From Methanococcoides orientis (GTDB taxonomy: Archaea > Halobacteriota > Methanosarcinia > Methanosarcinales > Methanosarcinaceae): a stretch of 64,000 bases of DNA. Below, in pieces: positions 8,953-17,285 of this stretch. The DNA lies in the NCBI RefSeq assembly GCF_021184045.1, contig NZ_CP073710.1, forward strand, positions 868,001 through 932,000. The letters run 5' to 3'. The notes under the pieces are model-generated. The model was not told where the DNA came from. It searched no databases and saw nothing but the letters and a program-made list of their open reading frames with translations. Every line of letters starts with the position of its first letter. Position 1 is the first letter of the stretch. The position numbers and the translations under genes were made by a program.

Positions 8953-10812
8953 ATGGATTTACAAAATTGGAAACTTACTGTATTGACCGTTTGTTTGCTG
9001 GTCACAGGGATGGTAATTCCAGTCTCTGCATTCGCTCCATCGATCAATGCTCAATATGATATTTATGATGAACTGACCGTAGAAATGCCAGATAATGAAC
9101 TATACGTACATGACGAGATCATTGTCAAGTTCAGTCCCGGTGTTTCAGAAGAAAAGATCGCAAACATAAATGCCAGAAACGGGGCTAAAGTAAAGTACAC
9201 AAGTCAGTATGCCGGTTTTAAGGTTCTGAAGATACCTGAGAACAGGAATGCCCAGAAGATGGCCGAGATGTACAGTAAGAATCCAAATGTGGAATATGCT
9301 GTTCCAAATGCTATTATGACTGCTTTTGCTGTGAATGATCCATATTACCACTACCAGTGGAATTTACATAGTGATTATGGTATCAATGTTGAACCTGCAT
9401 GGGAAATTACTACAGGGGAAGGTGTTATTGTAGCTGTACTTGATACCGGAGTTGCCCAAAATGCTCCTGACCTTGCAGATACAAACTTCGTTTCTGGATA
9501 CGATTTCATCAATGGAGATAATGATCCGGACGATGATCAGTCCCATGGGACCCACGTTGCAGGAACCATTGCACAGAGCACCAACAATGGAATTGGGGTA
9601 GCAGGAGTTGCATATGATTGCTCCATCATGCCCGTAAAAGTGCTTGGTGCTGACGGAAGTGGAAACCTTGCTCAGTTGGTGGATGGAATATACTTTGCAA
9701 CCGATAATGGTGCAGATGTTATAAGCATGAGTCTTGGTTACCCACCTAGGTATTACCCTGGTGTGGCCTTAGACAATGCACTTGAATATGCAGACAAACA
9801 GGGTGTTACCATTGTAGCTGCTGCAGGTAATGACGGAACACGTTTCGTTAGCTATCCTGCTGCTTACGAGAAATGTATTGCAGTCGGAGCAACCGGTTAT
9901 GATGGAAACTTAGCACCATATTCGAATTATGGGCCGGGACTTGATGTAGTAGCACCTGGTGGTAATACAGGACAGGACCTGAACAATGATGGATATGGAG
10001 ACGGCATACTTCAGAACACTTTTGACCCAAGTACCCAGATATTTAGTTACTACTTCTTCCAGGGCACTTCCATGGCAACACCACATGTCTCAGGTGTTGC
10101 AGCTTTATTGATATCTCAGGGTGCTTCCAACGATGAAGTTAGAACTGCACTTGAATCAACTGCAATGGATCTTGGAAAAAGCGGCTGGGACACAGCCTAT
10201 GGCTATGGTCTTATTGATGCAAAGGCTGCACTGGACTCTCTGAATAGCGTACCTGCAGAGAACTTAGCCCCAACTGCTTCTATAAATGGTCCATATAGTG
10301 GTGTTGTAGGGACTCAAATACAGTTCTCCAGTTCAGGTTCTACCGACCCTGATGGAACCATTGACTTCTATTACTGGGAATTTGGAGACGGAAATACCAG
10401 CAATTCGGAAAATCCAACAAATGTTTATGGTTCAGCTGGAACTTTCACAGTAAACCTTACAGTAACCGATAATAATGATGCAGCAGGTACAGACAGCACT
10501 ACAGTCACTGTAACCACTGCTACAGAACCTCCAGAAACTGGAATATCCATTATTAGTGTAGACCCCATAACAAGAACAGCAGGTAAAAACACGTTTGTTT
10601 CTGCAAAGGCAGTTGTGAGTGTACAGCCCGATCTGGCAGGCAGTATGGTATCCGGTTACTGGACTGGTGCTACTACAGATATTGATTCCGGCCTCACCGA
10701 CGGATCGGGAACATTGACTTTCTATTCCGACGAGGTAAAGTACAAAAAGGGAGAATTGACGTTCACATTTACTGTCGATGACTCAACTTTGTCAACAATC
10801 TATCCTCAATAA
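8953..10812 (+). CDS. Secreted subtilisin-like serine protease with PKD domain
   Basis: 619 residues. A signal peptide ends near residue 27 (VIPVSAFA). An inhibitor I9/fervidolysin-type prodomain follows (DEIIVKFSPGVSEEKIANIN...ENPNVEYAVPN-like). The S8 catalytic domain has Asp in VAVLDTGV (about 164), His in SHGTHVAGT (about 198) and Ser in FQGTSMATPHVSG. A PKD domain comes next (about 445-525, with YYWEFGDGNTS and FTVNLTVTDNN), then a beta-rich C-terminal domain. ATG 8953 is preceded by agaggt at a good distance, better than the longer GTG start at 8926. It should act outside the cell, degrading proteins or processing surface proteins. Confidence 0.93.
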   Translation: MDLQNWKLTVLTVCLLVTGMVIPVSAFAPSINAQYDIYDELTVEMPDNELYVHDEIIVKFSPGVSEEKIANINARNGAKVKYTSQYAGFKVLKIPENRNAQKMAEMYSKNPNVEYAVPNAIMTAFAVNDPYYHYQWNLHSDYGINVEPAWEITTGEGVIVAVLDTGVAQNAPDLADTNFVSGYDFINGDNDPDDDQSHGTHVAGTIAQSTNNGIGVAGVAYDCSIMPVKVLGADGSGNLAQLVDGIYFATDNGADVISMSLGYPPRYYPGVALDNALEYADKQGVTIVAAAGNDGTRFVSYPAAYEKCIAVGATGYDGNLAPYSNYGPGLDVVAPGGNTGQDLNNDGYGDGILQNTFDPSTQIFSYYFFQGTSMATPHVSGVAALLISQGASNDEVRTALESTAMDLGKSGWDTAYGYGLIDAKAALDSLNSVPAENLAPTASINGPYSGVVGTQIQFSSSGSTDPDGTIDFYYWEFGDGNTSNSENPTNVYGSAGTFTVNLTVTDNNDAAGTDSTTVTVTTATEPPETGISIISVDPITRTAGKNTFVSAKAVVSVQPDLAGSMVSGYWTGATTDIDSGLTDGSGTLTFYSDEVKYKKGELTFTFTVDDSTLSTIYPQ

Positions 10813-10840
10813 AGCAGTCCCTAAGTAAAACAAAATTCAT

Positions 10841-10870
10841 GGTCTCAAATTGAGACCAACTCTTTTTTAT
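10841..10870 (+). terminator. Terminator of the subtilase gene
   Basis: ggtctcaa-a-ttgagacc is a perfect 8-bp inverted repeat 29 bases after the stop codon, followed by aactcttttttat. The stem plus T-run is a good intrinsic-type terminator. Confidence 0.75.
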
Positions 10871-11056
10871 TTCATCATTTTTCATTCACAGTAATTAATC
10901 CTGTAAAATATGATCAAGAAAACAAGTAATACAAGCTTCTTTCATTTTCGAAAAAAGGAAGCTTTTATGCATTGAACTACAATAACAATATAAAGAAAAC
11001 ACTAATTATAGACCAAACAGAATCACATTTGAGCACATCGTAGGGAACTCGCTAAA

Positions 11057-11995
11057 ATGTATGAACTCTTAATTCTACTGATAGGACTTGCAGGCCTGAT
11101 GTTAGGAGCTGAACTTATCATCAAAGCAGCCCTGGCAATCGCCGAACACTACAAGATCTCACATGCATTTATCGGCCTTACACTACTAACTCTGGGAACA
11201 AACCTGCCGGAGCTTGTCATTAGTGTTACCGGTTCCATCCAGCGATCAATGGGAACCGAAACATCAGGACTTATTATTGGTGATTCCATAGGTTCCTGCT
11301 TTGGTCAGATCGGCATCACTATGGGCATTGTTGGCATGTTCGGGGCTCTGACCTTAACAAAACGCGAACTTTCCCGGGACGGAGTAATGATGCTGATCTC
11401 TGTTGCCCTCCTATTCCTGACCGGTCTGGATGGTACACTTAGCCGGACAGACGGCCTGATCTTCCTCGCGGCTTATGCGGTCTATTTCTTTTTGCTATAC
11501 AGAGAAGAAGAGGTCCACCAGAAATTCAAGAGTGCTCCACCATTATACTTTACACGGACGATCCTTTCCATTAGTGCCGGTTTTGCCATCCTCATACTAT
11601 CGTCCTATGCAGTTCTGAACAACGCACTATACCTGGCAGATATGTGGGGGATCTCACAATCCTTCATCGGGATAGTACTCATCGGACTGGGAACCTCATT
11701 GCCGGAACTTGCACTCTCATGGAGCAGTATCCGGAAAAGAGCTGTAAACCTGTCCGTATTCAACCTGATCGGAAGCAATATATTCGACATACTGTTCACC
11801 CTTGGAGTAGGCAGTCTGATAAGCAGCTTTACCGTAAGTGAAGCTCTGGTAAGATTTGACATTCCAGCCTTGTTCTTCGTCTCATTGCTTGTACTGTTGT
11901 TCTTCAGAAGGCATATGCAATTGAAGAAGAATGAGGCGTTTGTGTTGATATTGCTTTATGTGCTTTATATCAGCGTGAAGATCTACAGTCTATGA
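11057..11995 (+). CDS. Sodium/calcium exchanger (CaCA family, YrbG-like)
   Basis: 312 residues, about ten membrane helices. The two alpha repeats that form the ion-binding sites are clear: TLLTLGTNLPELVISV with GDSIGSCFGQI in the first half, and LIGLGTSLPELALSW with NLIGSNIFDILF in the second. The acidic residue in each PE(L) motif and the GSN/GDS segments match the cation/Ca2+ exchangers. It likely extrudes Ca2+ (or another cation) in exchange for Na+ or H+. It is monocistronic. A hairpin-forming AAGCTTC/GAAGCTT pair lies upstream (10931-10966). Confidence 0.9.
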   Translation: MYELLILLIGLAGLMLGAELIIKAALAIAEHYKISHAFIGLTLLTLGTNLPELVISVTGSIQRSMGTETSGLIIGDSIGSCFGQIGITMGIVGMFGALTLTKRELSRDGVMMLISVALLFLTGLDGTLSRTDGLIFLAAYAVYFFLLYREEEVHQKFKSAPPLYFTRTILSISAGFAILILSSYAVLNNALYLADMWGISQSFIGIVLIGLGTSLPELALSWSSIRKRAVNLSVFNLIGSNIFDILFTLGVGSLISSFTVSEALVRFDIPALFFVSLLVLLFFRRHMQLKKNEAFVLILLYVLYISVKIYSL

Positions 11996-12222
11996 GCATA
12001 AGATCTGAAGTCAAAATTTCTCTTTTTAGTATTATTCGTATCTTGAAGAAATAAGTAGATAATTTTATATTTTGCACACTCTTATTAAATGCATCTGAAT
12101 TATTTTAGATATTTTATACATTGAAAAAGTTAGATTCATTGATCTTAAACATAATTCAGGAATCCGGATCTCATTAAATAATGTGCATATGGACCTAAAG
12201 CTCGTGATAATAAAGGGATAAA

Positions 12223-12600
12223 ATGAAACATCCAAAGACTATCCAAAAAGGACTGGACTATATCGTAGCAATGGATGCAACAGAATTGTCTCCACTTGAG
12301 ATCAGAGAGCTACTGCGTAAAACAGTGACCAAACGTTTTGAGATCATCGATCAGATAATGTCAGCCGCCAGAAAGGAAGGTATCATAACTGATAAAGATG
12401 GCATGTGCCACTTCACTTATGAGGAAAACGATCTGGAATTTTTTAAACCTAAAATTATACGATCAGAAGAGGTCAACAACTGTAGGTGTTGTGGCAGGAG
12501 TATGAAGGAAAGCCACTACATCGAATTAAAGTCCGGTTTGATTGGTCCATACGGTTCCAAATGTGTCAGGAAGCTCTATCTGGACTATTTGTTTGAATGA
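12223..12600 (+). CDS. Hypothetical protein with C-terminal zinc-binding segment
   Basis: 125 residues, soluble. The N-terminal 75 residues are helical (DATELSPLEIRELLRKTVTK, IMSAARKEGIITDKDG) and look like a small helical or winged-helix domain. The C-terminal part has CRCCGRSMKESHY...GPYGSKCVRK, with three or four Cys and a His suited to bind one zinc. No family is recognised. agggataaaatg gives a fair ribosome-binding site. It stands alone. Confidence 0.65.
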   Translation: MKHPKTIQKGLDYIVAMDATELSPLEIRELLRKTVTKRFEIIDQIMSAARKEGIITDKDGMCHFTYEENDLEFFKPKIIRSEEVNNCRCCGRSMKESHYIELKSGLIGPYGSKCVRKLYLDYLFE

Positions 12601-13025
12601 AAGTGGTTTTTATATATATTTCACCCGATCTAAACAACCCTTTTATGTGGATATCACAATCATCAGTAACCAGCCACCAAAAATCCTTTGTATCCCACCA
12701 AAAGTTGTACTCTGCAACTACATGCTATTATTTTGCTTTTGAATTTCAAGAAAAAAATAGAGATTATGGACTTATCCAACACCCCCCACCGAAACTAGCT
12801 TTAACTCAGAAACCAATATACTACATGGGTGTGGGAGTTGTATGTTAAAAAGCGAGTTTGGGGAAATTACGTGGGGCTGAAATACCGCTAAAAGGTGGTA
12901 TTTCAGATCTATGACTTCCACACTTCTTGTTCAACTCATTTTGTTTTGTTGCTGGACCTTCAGTGATCCATGATATGATCTTTACGGAGCTTGGGCTCCA
13001 TTCTGTTTTCATATCAATTCTATCA
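12601..13025. other. Intergenic region with hairpins, no convincing gene
   Basis: 425 bases between a plus-strand gene and the convergent azlD. It contains a 10-bp perfect inverted repeat, CTGAAATACC (12877-12886) with GGTATTTCAG (12897-12906), and a smaller GGAGC/GCTCC hairpin near 12987-13000. A minus-strand open frame exists across both, but it runs into azlD in another frame and has no recognisable protein. Neither hairpin has a clear T-run. Confidence 0.5.
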
Positions 13026-13373
13026 TTATCCAAATATAATTGAAAAAACATCCAACTGCACCAGCAGCATATACAGACCCGTTCCTGCAAAAATGCTGAG
13101 CATTGCATTGCGTTTCCACAAGTGCAGGCCCATGACAGCTGCTATTGTGAATATCTCCGGGACTCCGTATGGAGCATAAAGCCACTGTACATCCTTCAGG
13201 CAGTAGATCACGAGCAGTAGGAGGATCATCGGAGGTAGGTTCTTCTCAATGGTGGAGAGGATCTGCGGGGGAGCTCGAGCATTAAAGAATACAAAAGGAA
13301 TAGCCCTTGTCGCGAAGGTTGCCACTGCTACTACTGCTGTAACGACCAGAAAATGTGCCGGATCTTCCATCAT
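13026..13373 (-). CDS. azlD: AzlD family branched-chain amino acid exporter subunit
   Basis: 115 residues with four hydrophobic segments. The pattern ATFATRAIPFVFFNARAPPQIL...IEKNLPPMILLLLVIYCLKDV is typical of AzlD. It is the small partner of AzlC in branched-chain amino acid export. Its ATG overlaps the azlC stop codon by 4 bases (ATGA), so the two are translationally coupled. Confidence 0.9.
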   Translation of the reverse strand: MMEDPAHFLVVTAVVAVATFATRAIPFVFFNARAPPQILSTIEKNLPPMILLLLVIYCLKDVQWLYAPYGVPEIFTIAAVMGLHLWKRNAMLSIFAGTGLYMLLVQLDVFSIIFG

Positions 13374-14113
13374 GGGATCTTCTCCTGATCAGGGTCCTGT
13401 TCTGCAATATTTCTGACCTCAAGGTCGTTCTGGACGAACCTTTCATGTGCTATCAGGATGAGGGTGCCGATGAAAATTGAGAACAGCAACATGTTGTCAG
13501 GGCTGAAGAGCAACAGTGAAATGACACCTGCACCCATGGCTGCCATGAACGGGAAACGGGACCTTGAAGCATGGTATTGCTCGATCGTCAGAACCACGAA
13601 CAGTGCAGTAAGCACAAAGGTCATTCCTTCCAGGCGGAGATCAAGTACTGAGCCAAGTACAGCTCCAAGGACCGAACCCAGGATCCAGTATGAGTGGTCA
13701 AGTACAGTTATGTAAAAGTAGAACTTTCCCTTTGATCCTTCGTCCGGGGCTTTGGTGGTTGTAAGAAGAGCATAGGTCTCATCAGTAAGTGCGAAGATGA
13801 GGTAAGCTTTGATCTTTCCGACACCTGAGAACTTTTCCAGCAAAGACAGGCCGTAGAAGGAATGCCGTAGATTGATCAGCAGCGTTGTTATAGCAAATTC
13901 AGTGAGTCCTGCACCGGCTGCCAGCAATGCAACTGCAATGAACTGCCCTGCACCTGCATAGATGAATATGCTCATCAAGGGTGCATATATCCAGTGGTAG
14001 CCGGCTCCTTCGAGAAGGAAGCCAAAGGCCATACCTAATGGGATATATCCCAGGAAGACCGGTAGCGTTGTCTTGAGGGCGCTTGTGAAGAGGCTTTCAC
14101 TCTGCTGGCTCAT
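13370..14113 (-). CDS. azlC: AzlC family branched-chain amino acid exporter subunit
   Basis: 247 residues, seven to eight membrane helices. PVFLGYIPLGMAFGFLLEGAG at the N-terminus, YAGAGQFIAVALLAAGA and LINLRHSFYGLSLL are the AzlC signature blocks. With AzlD it forms an exporter of branched-chain amino acids (bacterial members confer azaleucine resistance). It is the first gene of a two-gene operon; the C-terminal 20 residues are polar and cytoplasmic. Confidence 0.92.
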   Translation of the reverse strand: MSQQSESLFTSALKTTLPVFLGYIPLGMAFGFLLEGAGYHWIYAPLMSIFIYAGAGQFIAVALLAAGAGLTEFAITTLLINLRHSFYGLSLLEKFSGVGKIKAYLIFALTDETYALLTTTKAPDEGSKGKFYFYITVLDHSYWILGSVLGAVLGSVLDLRLEGMTFVLTALFVVLTIEQYHASRSRFPFMAAMGAGVISLLLFSPDNMLLFSIFIGTLILIAHERFVQNDLEVRNIAEQDPDQEKIP

Positions 14114-14331
14114 GATTCTTGTACACCTTTTGAATTTAAGGATAGATTAGCTATTTACTTTCCGAAGTGGGAAATAAAGTGCAAGAAAAGAATTGATTGT
14201 ATTTATGTTTTATTAAATTAGACTATGAAGATGAAAATGAAGAATAAAATTAGTCCTCAGAATGATAACTTCTCAATAAAACTAAATAGTATACAATTCA
14301 ATTTATTTGTATAACTAAATGGGGGAATTTA

Positions 14332-14721
14332 GTGGAACCAGATGTATTTAGAACTTTATCTAACCTTTCACTTTTCTTACAGGTACTAGCATTTCTAATG
14401 CTAATATATGCGATCAAGCAGAAGACAGAGGGCATAGATAAACATGCAAGAGGAGCATCACTTGCTGTTTACACAATTATCCCTACTATCCTGTTCATGT
14501 TCTATTCGATCAGTCAGGGTTTTCAACTGGCATCCTATGGCATCGTTCTGATCCTGCACAGGCTTCTGGGGTCAATTGTTATACTTTTCATAATACTTTT
14601 CGTTACCAACAGATGGAGATTCAAAAAGAAAGTTCACATGGATATTGCAACTGGATGCTGGGCAATAACATTGCTTCTTGGAATTGCTGTGTACCTGATA
14701 TCCTTCGGATACATAAGCTGA
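14332..14721 (+). CDS. Small four-helix membrane protein (DUF420-like)
   Basis: 129 residues with four membrane helices. Histidines sit at helix ends (KHARGASLAVY, LILHRLLGSIV, KVHMDIATGCW), a layout resembling DUF420/cytochrome-oxidase-assembly-like membrane proteins, though the match is loose. The start is GTG 14332, placed 8 bases after gggggaa. It could bind heme or metal through the histidines; this is inference. The next gene starts about 95 bases downstream and may be cotranscribed. Confidence 0.6.
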   Translation: MEPDVFRTLSNLSLFLQVLAFLMLIYAIKQKTEGIDKHARGASLAVYTIIPTILFMFYSISQGFQLASYGIVLILHRLLGSIVILFIILFVTNRWRFKKKVHMDIATGCWAITLLLGIAVYLISFGYIS

Positions 14722-14816
14722 AATCATAATATCAAGAATTGGATCTGTTGCAGTTCTTTCTGTCAGCAGATGTAATTCTAAGGACGGTACTCCTGAGACT
14801 CAAAGGAGGATCGTCT

Positions 14817-15434
14817 TTGATCATCGGGGGAATTGTCACGATCAAAGAAAATTATAACCTGTTCCTTGGAATTATCAAAAAAATAGATTCATTGTTCTAC
14901 AGTCCTGTTCCTGAAGTATCTGATGAAGATCAGATCGAATGGGAAGTATCTGCTCTTCAATTGAAGAAAGGAGATAATTTGATAATTTCAGGTCGAACGA
15001 AACCTGAAAGAAGCATAAAAATGAATGTCAATTTTGAGATTCAAATTCCTGTAAAAGATCAAAAATATGAGCACAGGTTTGATGATGTAGCAATAACTTC
15101 GATCCCGAACGAGTTTCAGGTTGTAGCTCAAACTGTAAAAAATATGACATTCGCAGTTCAAATGTTGATACCTTTTAAGCAGCATAGAGACGCTGAAAAT
15201 GGAAAGGCAACATATGTTGATAAAAATGTTCCTACAGGAAACTATGACATAACCATAAAAGGTGAAACTAATGAAGATGTTGAGACCGTTCTATTAAACG
15301 TTAAAGCTTCCCAAACAATTGTTTCAGATAGCAAAGGCGATTTTATTTGCGAATACTCAACAAAACCATTCCCAAATGGAACTGTCGACTTGTTTTTAGG
15401 CCAAGAAAAAAAAGAAATAAAGATAATCCTCTGA
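14817..15434 (+). CDS. Hypothetical beta-rich protein with N-terminal hydrophobic segment
   Basis: 205 residues from TTG 14817, chosen because an almost perfect ribosome-binding site (aaaggaggatcg) lies just before it. The longer frame from 14739 has none. After a short hydrophobic start the protein is beta-rich: IEWEVSALQLKKGDNLIISG, KMNVNFEIQIPVKDQ, ITIKGETNEDVETVLLNVKA. This looks like two Ig-like beta sandwiches. No family recognised; probably membrane-associated or at the surface. Confidence 0.55.
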   Translation: MIIGGIVTIKENYNLFLGIIKKIDSLFYSPVPEVSDEDQIEWEVSALQLKKGDNLIISGRTKPERSIKMNVNFEIQIPVKDQKYEHRFDDVAITSIPNEFQVVAQTVKNMTFAVQMLIPFKQHRDAENGKATYVDKNVPTGNYDITIKGETNEDVETVLLNVKASQTIVSDSKGDFICEYSTKPFPNGTVDLFLGQEKKEIKIIL

Positions 15435-15457
15435 AAAACAGAGGATTTTACTATTTT
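15425..15457 (+). terminator. Terminator
   Basis: AATCCTCTG-aaaaa-CAGAGGATT is a 9-bp stem that overlaps the stop codon of the preceding gene, followed by ttactattttt. Good intrinsic-type terminator between convergent genes. Confidence 0.75.
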
Positions 15458-15466
15458 TGGTTTCAA

Positions 15467-15730
15467 TTATTTTTTGCTCATGAGAGACATGAACTTGGTT
15501 GATTCCATCACAGGAACACTCTCAATGTAGCATATATCCGACCATGGAAGGTTGAATGCTGCAAAAGCCTCTGCATCGTCACACTCATACAGGATAAAAT
15601 ACCTGGACCCTGTCAGATCGACCCACTGATTGACGATAGTTATTCCTGCAGGCACCTTGATCTCTTTAAAGTGCTCAAGTATCTTATCACGGTTCTGTGG
15701 TTCCCATGAACTAATTTCCATATATAACAT
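15467..15730 (-). CDS. DUF3303-like protein, copy 1
   Basis: 87 residues from the ATG at 15730, which follows gggggag at the best spacing. Ferredoxin-like dimeric alpha/beta-barrel pattern: MLYMEISSWEPQNRDKILEH, then VVNQWVDLTGSRYFILYECDDA-like strand, then FNLPWSDICYIESVPVM. Members of this family are small and of unknown function. It is about 85% identical to the next gene upstream, so the pair is a tandem duplication. Confidence 0.7.
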   Translation of the reverse strand: MLYMEISSWEPQNRDKILEHFKEIKVPAGITIVNQWVDLTGSRYFILYECDDAEAFAAFNLPWSDICYIESVPVMESTKFMSLMSKK

Positions 15731-15809
15731 ATTCTTCTCCCCCATTTTGAATTTAACACTTGTCTTTCTGCATTGTCTTCAAATTATTTATTTTCAATAA
15801 TCTCTGATA

Positions 15810-16076
15810 TCAGCTCTTTTTGCTCATTAATGATATGAATTCGGTTGATTTCATTACAGGAACCGTGTCAATGTAACACACATCCGACCATGGAAGATTA
15901 AATGCTGCAAACGCTTCTGCATCATCACACTCATATAAGATGAAATATCGAGATCCTGTTAGATCAACCCATTGATTGTGGACTGTTACTCCGGCAGGCA
16001 TCTTCAGTTCTTTGAAGTGTTCAAGTATCTTATCACGATTCTCTGGTTCCCAGGTGCTTATTTCCATGTATAACAT
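15810..16076 (-). CDS. DUF3303-like protein, copy 2
   Basis: 88 residues. It has the same fold and sequence as its neighbour (TWEPENRDKILEHFKEL, GVTVHNQWVDLTG, FILYECDDAEAFAAFNLPWS), with changes mainly at surface positions. The start is ATG 16076; ATG 16082 is possible but lies too close to gtggagaa. The 80-base gap to copy 1 has no strong terminator, so the two may be cotranscribed. Confidence 0.7.
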   Translation of the reverse strand: MLYMEISTWEPENRDKILEHFKELKMPAGVTVHNQWVDLTGSRYFILYECDDAEAFAAFNLPWSDVCYIDTVPVMKSTEFISLMSKKS

Positions 16077-16151
16077 ATTCATTTCTCCACTTTTAGTTTT
16101 AAATTCATATCATATAAAAAAATAAGATTCAAAAGAATCTCATGGTAGATA

Positions 16152-17057
16152 TTATGGTATCAGTACTGCGTCAATGACGTGTATGACCCCATTACTTGCT
16201 TCAATGTCTGTAATGACAACAGTTGCATCATTGACCATTACACCATCGTCTGTTACAGTGAAGGTAATTTCACTTCCCTGTACAGTTTCAGCTGAATCCA
16301 TTGTTACAACATCTGCTGCCATATATTCACCTGCAACCACGTGGTAGGTAAGTACACCTGCAAGAGCCTCTTCATCTGCAAGTAATGCATCAAGAGTTCC
16401 TTCAGGTAATGCTGCAAATGCTTCATCTGTTGGTGCAAATACAGTGAAAGGACCTTCACTTCTCAGTGTCTCCTCAAGACCGGCAGCCTGGACAGCCTGC
16501 ACAAGTGTTGTAAATGATCCTGCTTCTATTGCAGTATCAACGATGTCCATTTCTTCCTCTTCCATCATTGAAGGTGGAAGAATGACCTTGTCGATAACAT
16601 GGATCACACCATTGCTGGCCATGATGTCTGCCTGGACAACATTTGCATCGTTTACTTTTACACCATCCATGGTATCGAAAGTAACTGATTCACCCTGGAC
16701 AGTTTCTGCAGATTCCAGACCTGCAACGTCTGCTGCCATGACCTCACCTGCAACCACATGATATGTCAACACAGCTGCAAGAGCCTCTTCGTCTGCAAGT
16801 AATGCATCAAGAGTTCCTTCAGGTAATGCTGCAAATGCTTCGTCAGTTGGTGCGAATACTGTGAAAGGACCATCGCCTCTCAATGTATCTTCAAGTCCGG
16901 CAGCCTGGACAGCCTGGACCAGAGTTGTAAATGAACCAGCGTCCACTGCCGTGTCCACAATGTCCATTTCTTCCTCTTCAGGTTCACTGGTAGTACAACC
17001 AGAAACTAATACAATCGTTGCTAAAAGCAAAGCTACTAAGATTTTATTTATTTTCAC
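16152..17057 (-). CDS. Lipoprotein with two fasciclin (FAS1) domains
   Basis: 301 residues. Lipoprotein signal with lipobox VSGC near residue 21, then an acidic linker and two FAS1 domains (about 35-165 and 170-301). Each has the H1 motif [15 protein letters not shown] and the H2 region [11 protein letters not shown]. The two domains share long identical stretches at protein and DNA level, so one arose by recent internal duplication. FAS1 domains mediate adhesion at the cell surface. The start is GTG, preceded by gggggg at 6 bases; the ATG just before it leads straight to TGA. Confidence 0.93.
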   Translation of the reverse strand: MKINKILVALLLATIVLVSGCTTSEPEEEEMDIVDTAVDAGSFTTLVQAVQAAGLEDTLRGDGPFTVFAPTDEAFAALPEGTLDALLADEEALAAVLTYHVVAGEVMAADVAGLESAETVQGESVTFDTMDGVKVNDANVVQADIMASNGVIHVIDKVILPPSMMEEEEMDIVDTAIEAGSFTTLVQAVQAAGLEETLRSEGPFTVFAPTDEAFAALPEGTLDALLADEEALAGVLTYHVVAGEYMAADVVTMDSAETVQGSEITFTVTDDGVMVNDATVVITDIEASNGVIHVIDAVLIP

Positions 17058-17285
17058 ATGTCGCCCCCCTTGGCCACTAAATAAATTCTACATGTCGACT
17101 TTGTAATTTATACTATATATAGCTTTTTAATCTATTTTTGAGAGATTATACATAAACTGATTTGAAGAAAGTAAGGGGTCTCCTGTGTGCGATTATAATA
17201 AATAGCTTCAAAATGTTCCGGTGAAGAACGAATTTCGGAAGCAATTGGCAGATAACTTATTTTCTAATAATAACATTAAAAAATC

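Noticed and set aside
12845-13108. 87-codon minus-strand frame with a possible ATG near 13010
   Set aside because: It overlaps azlD in another frame and covers two hairpins; composition is not protein-like.
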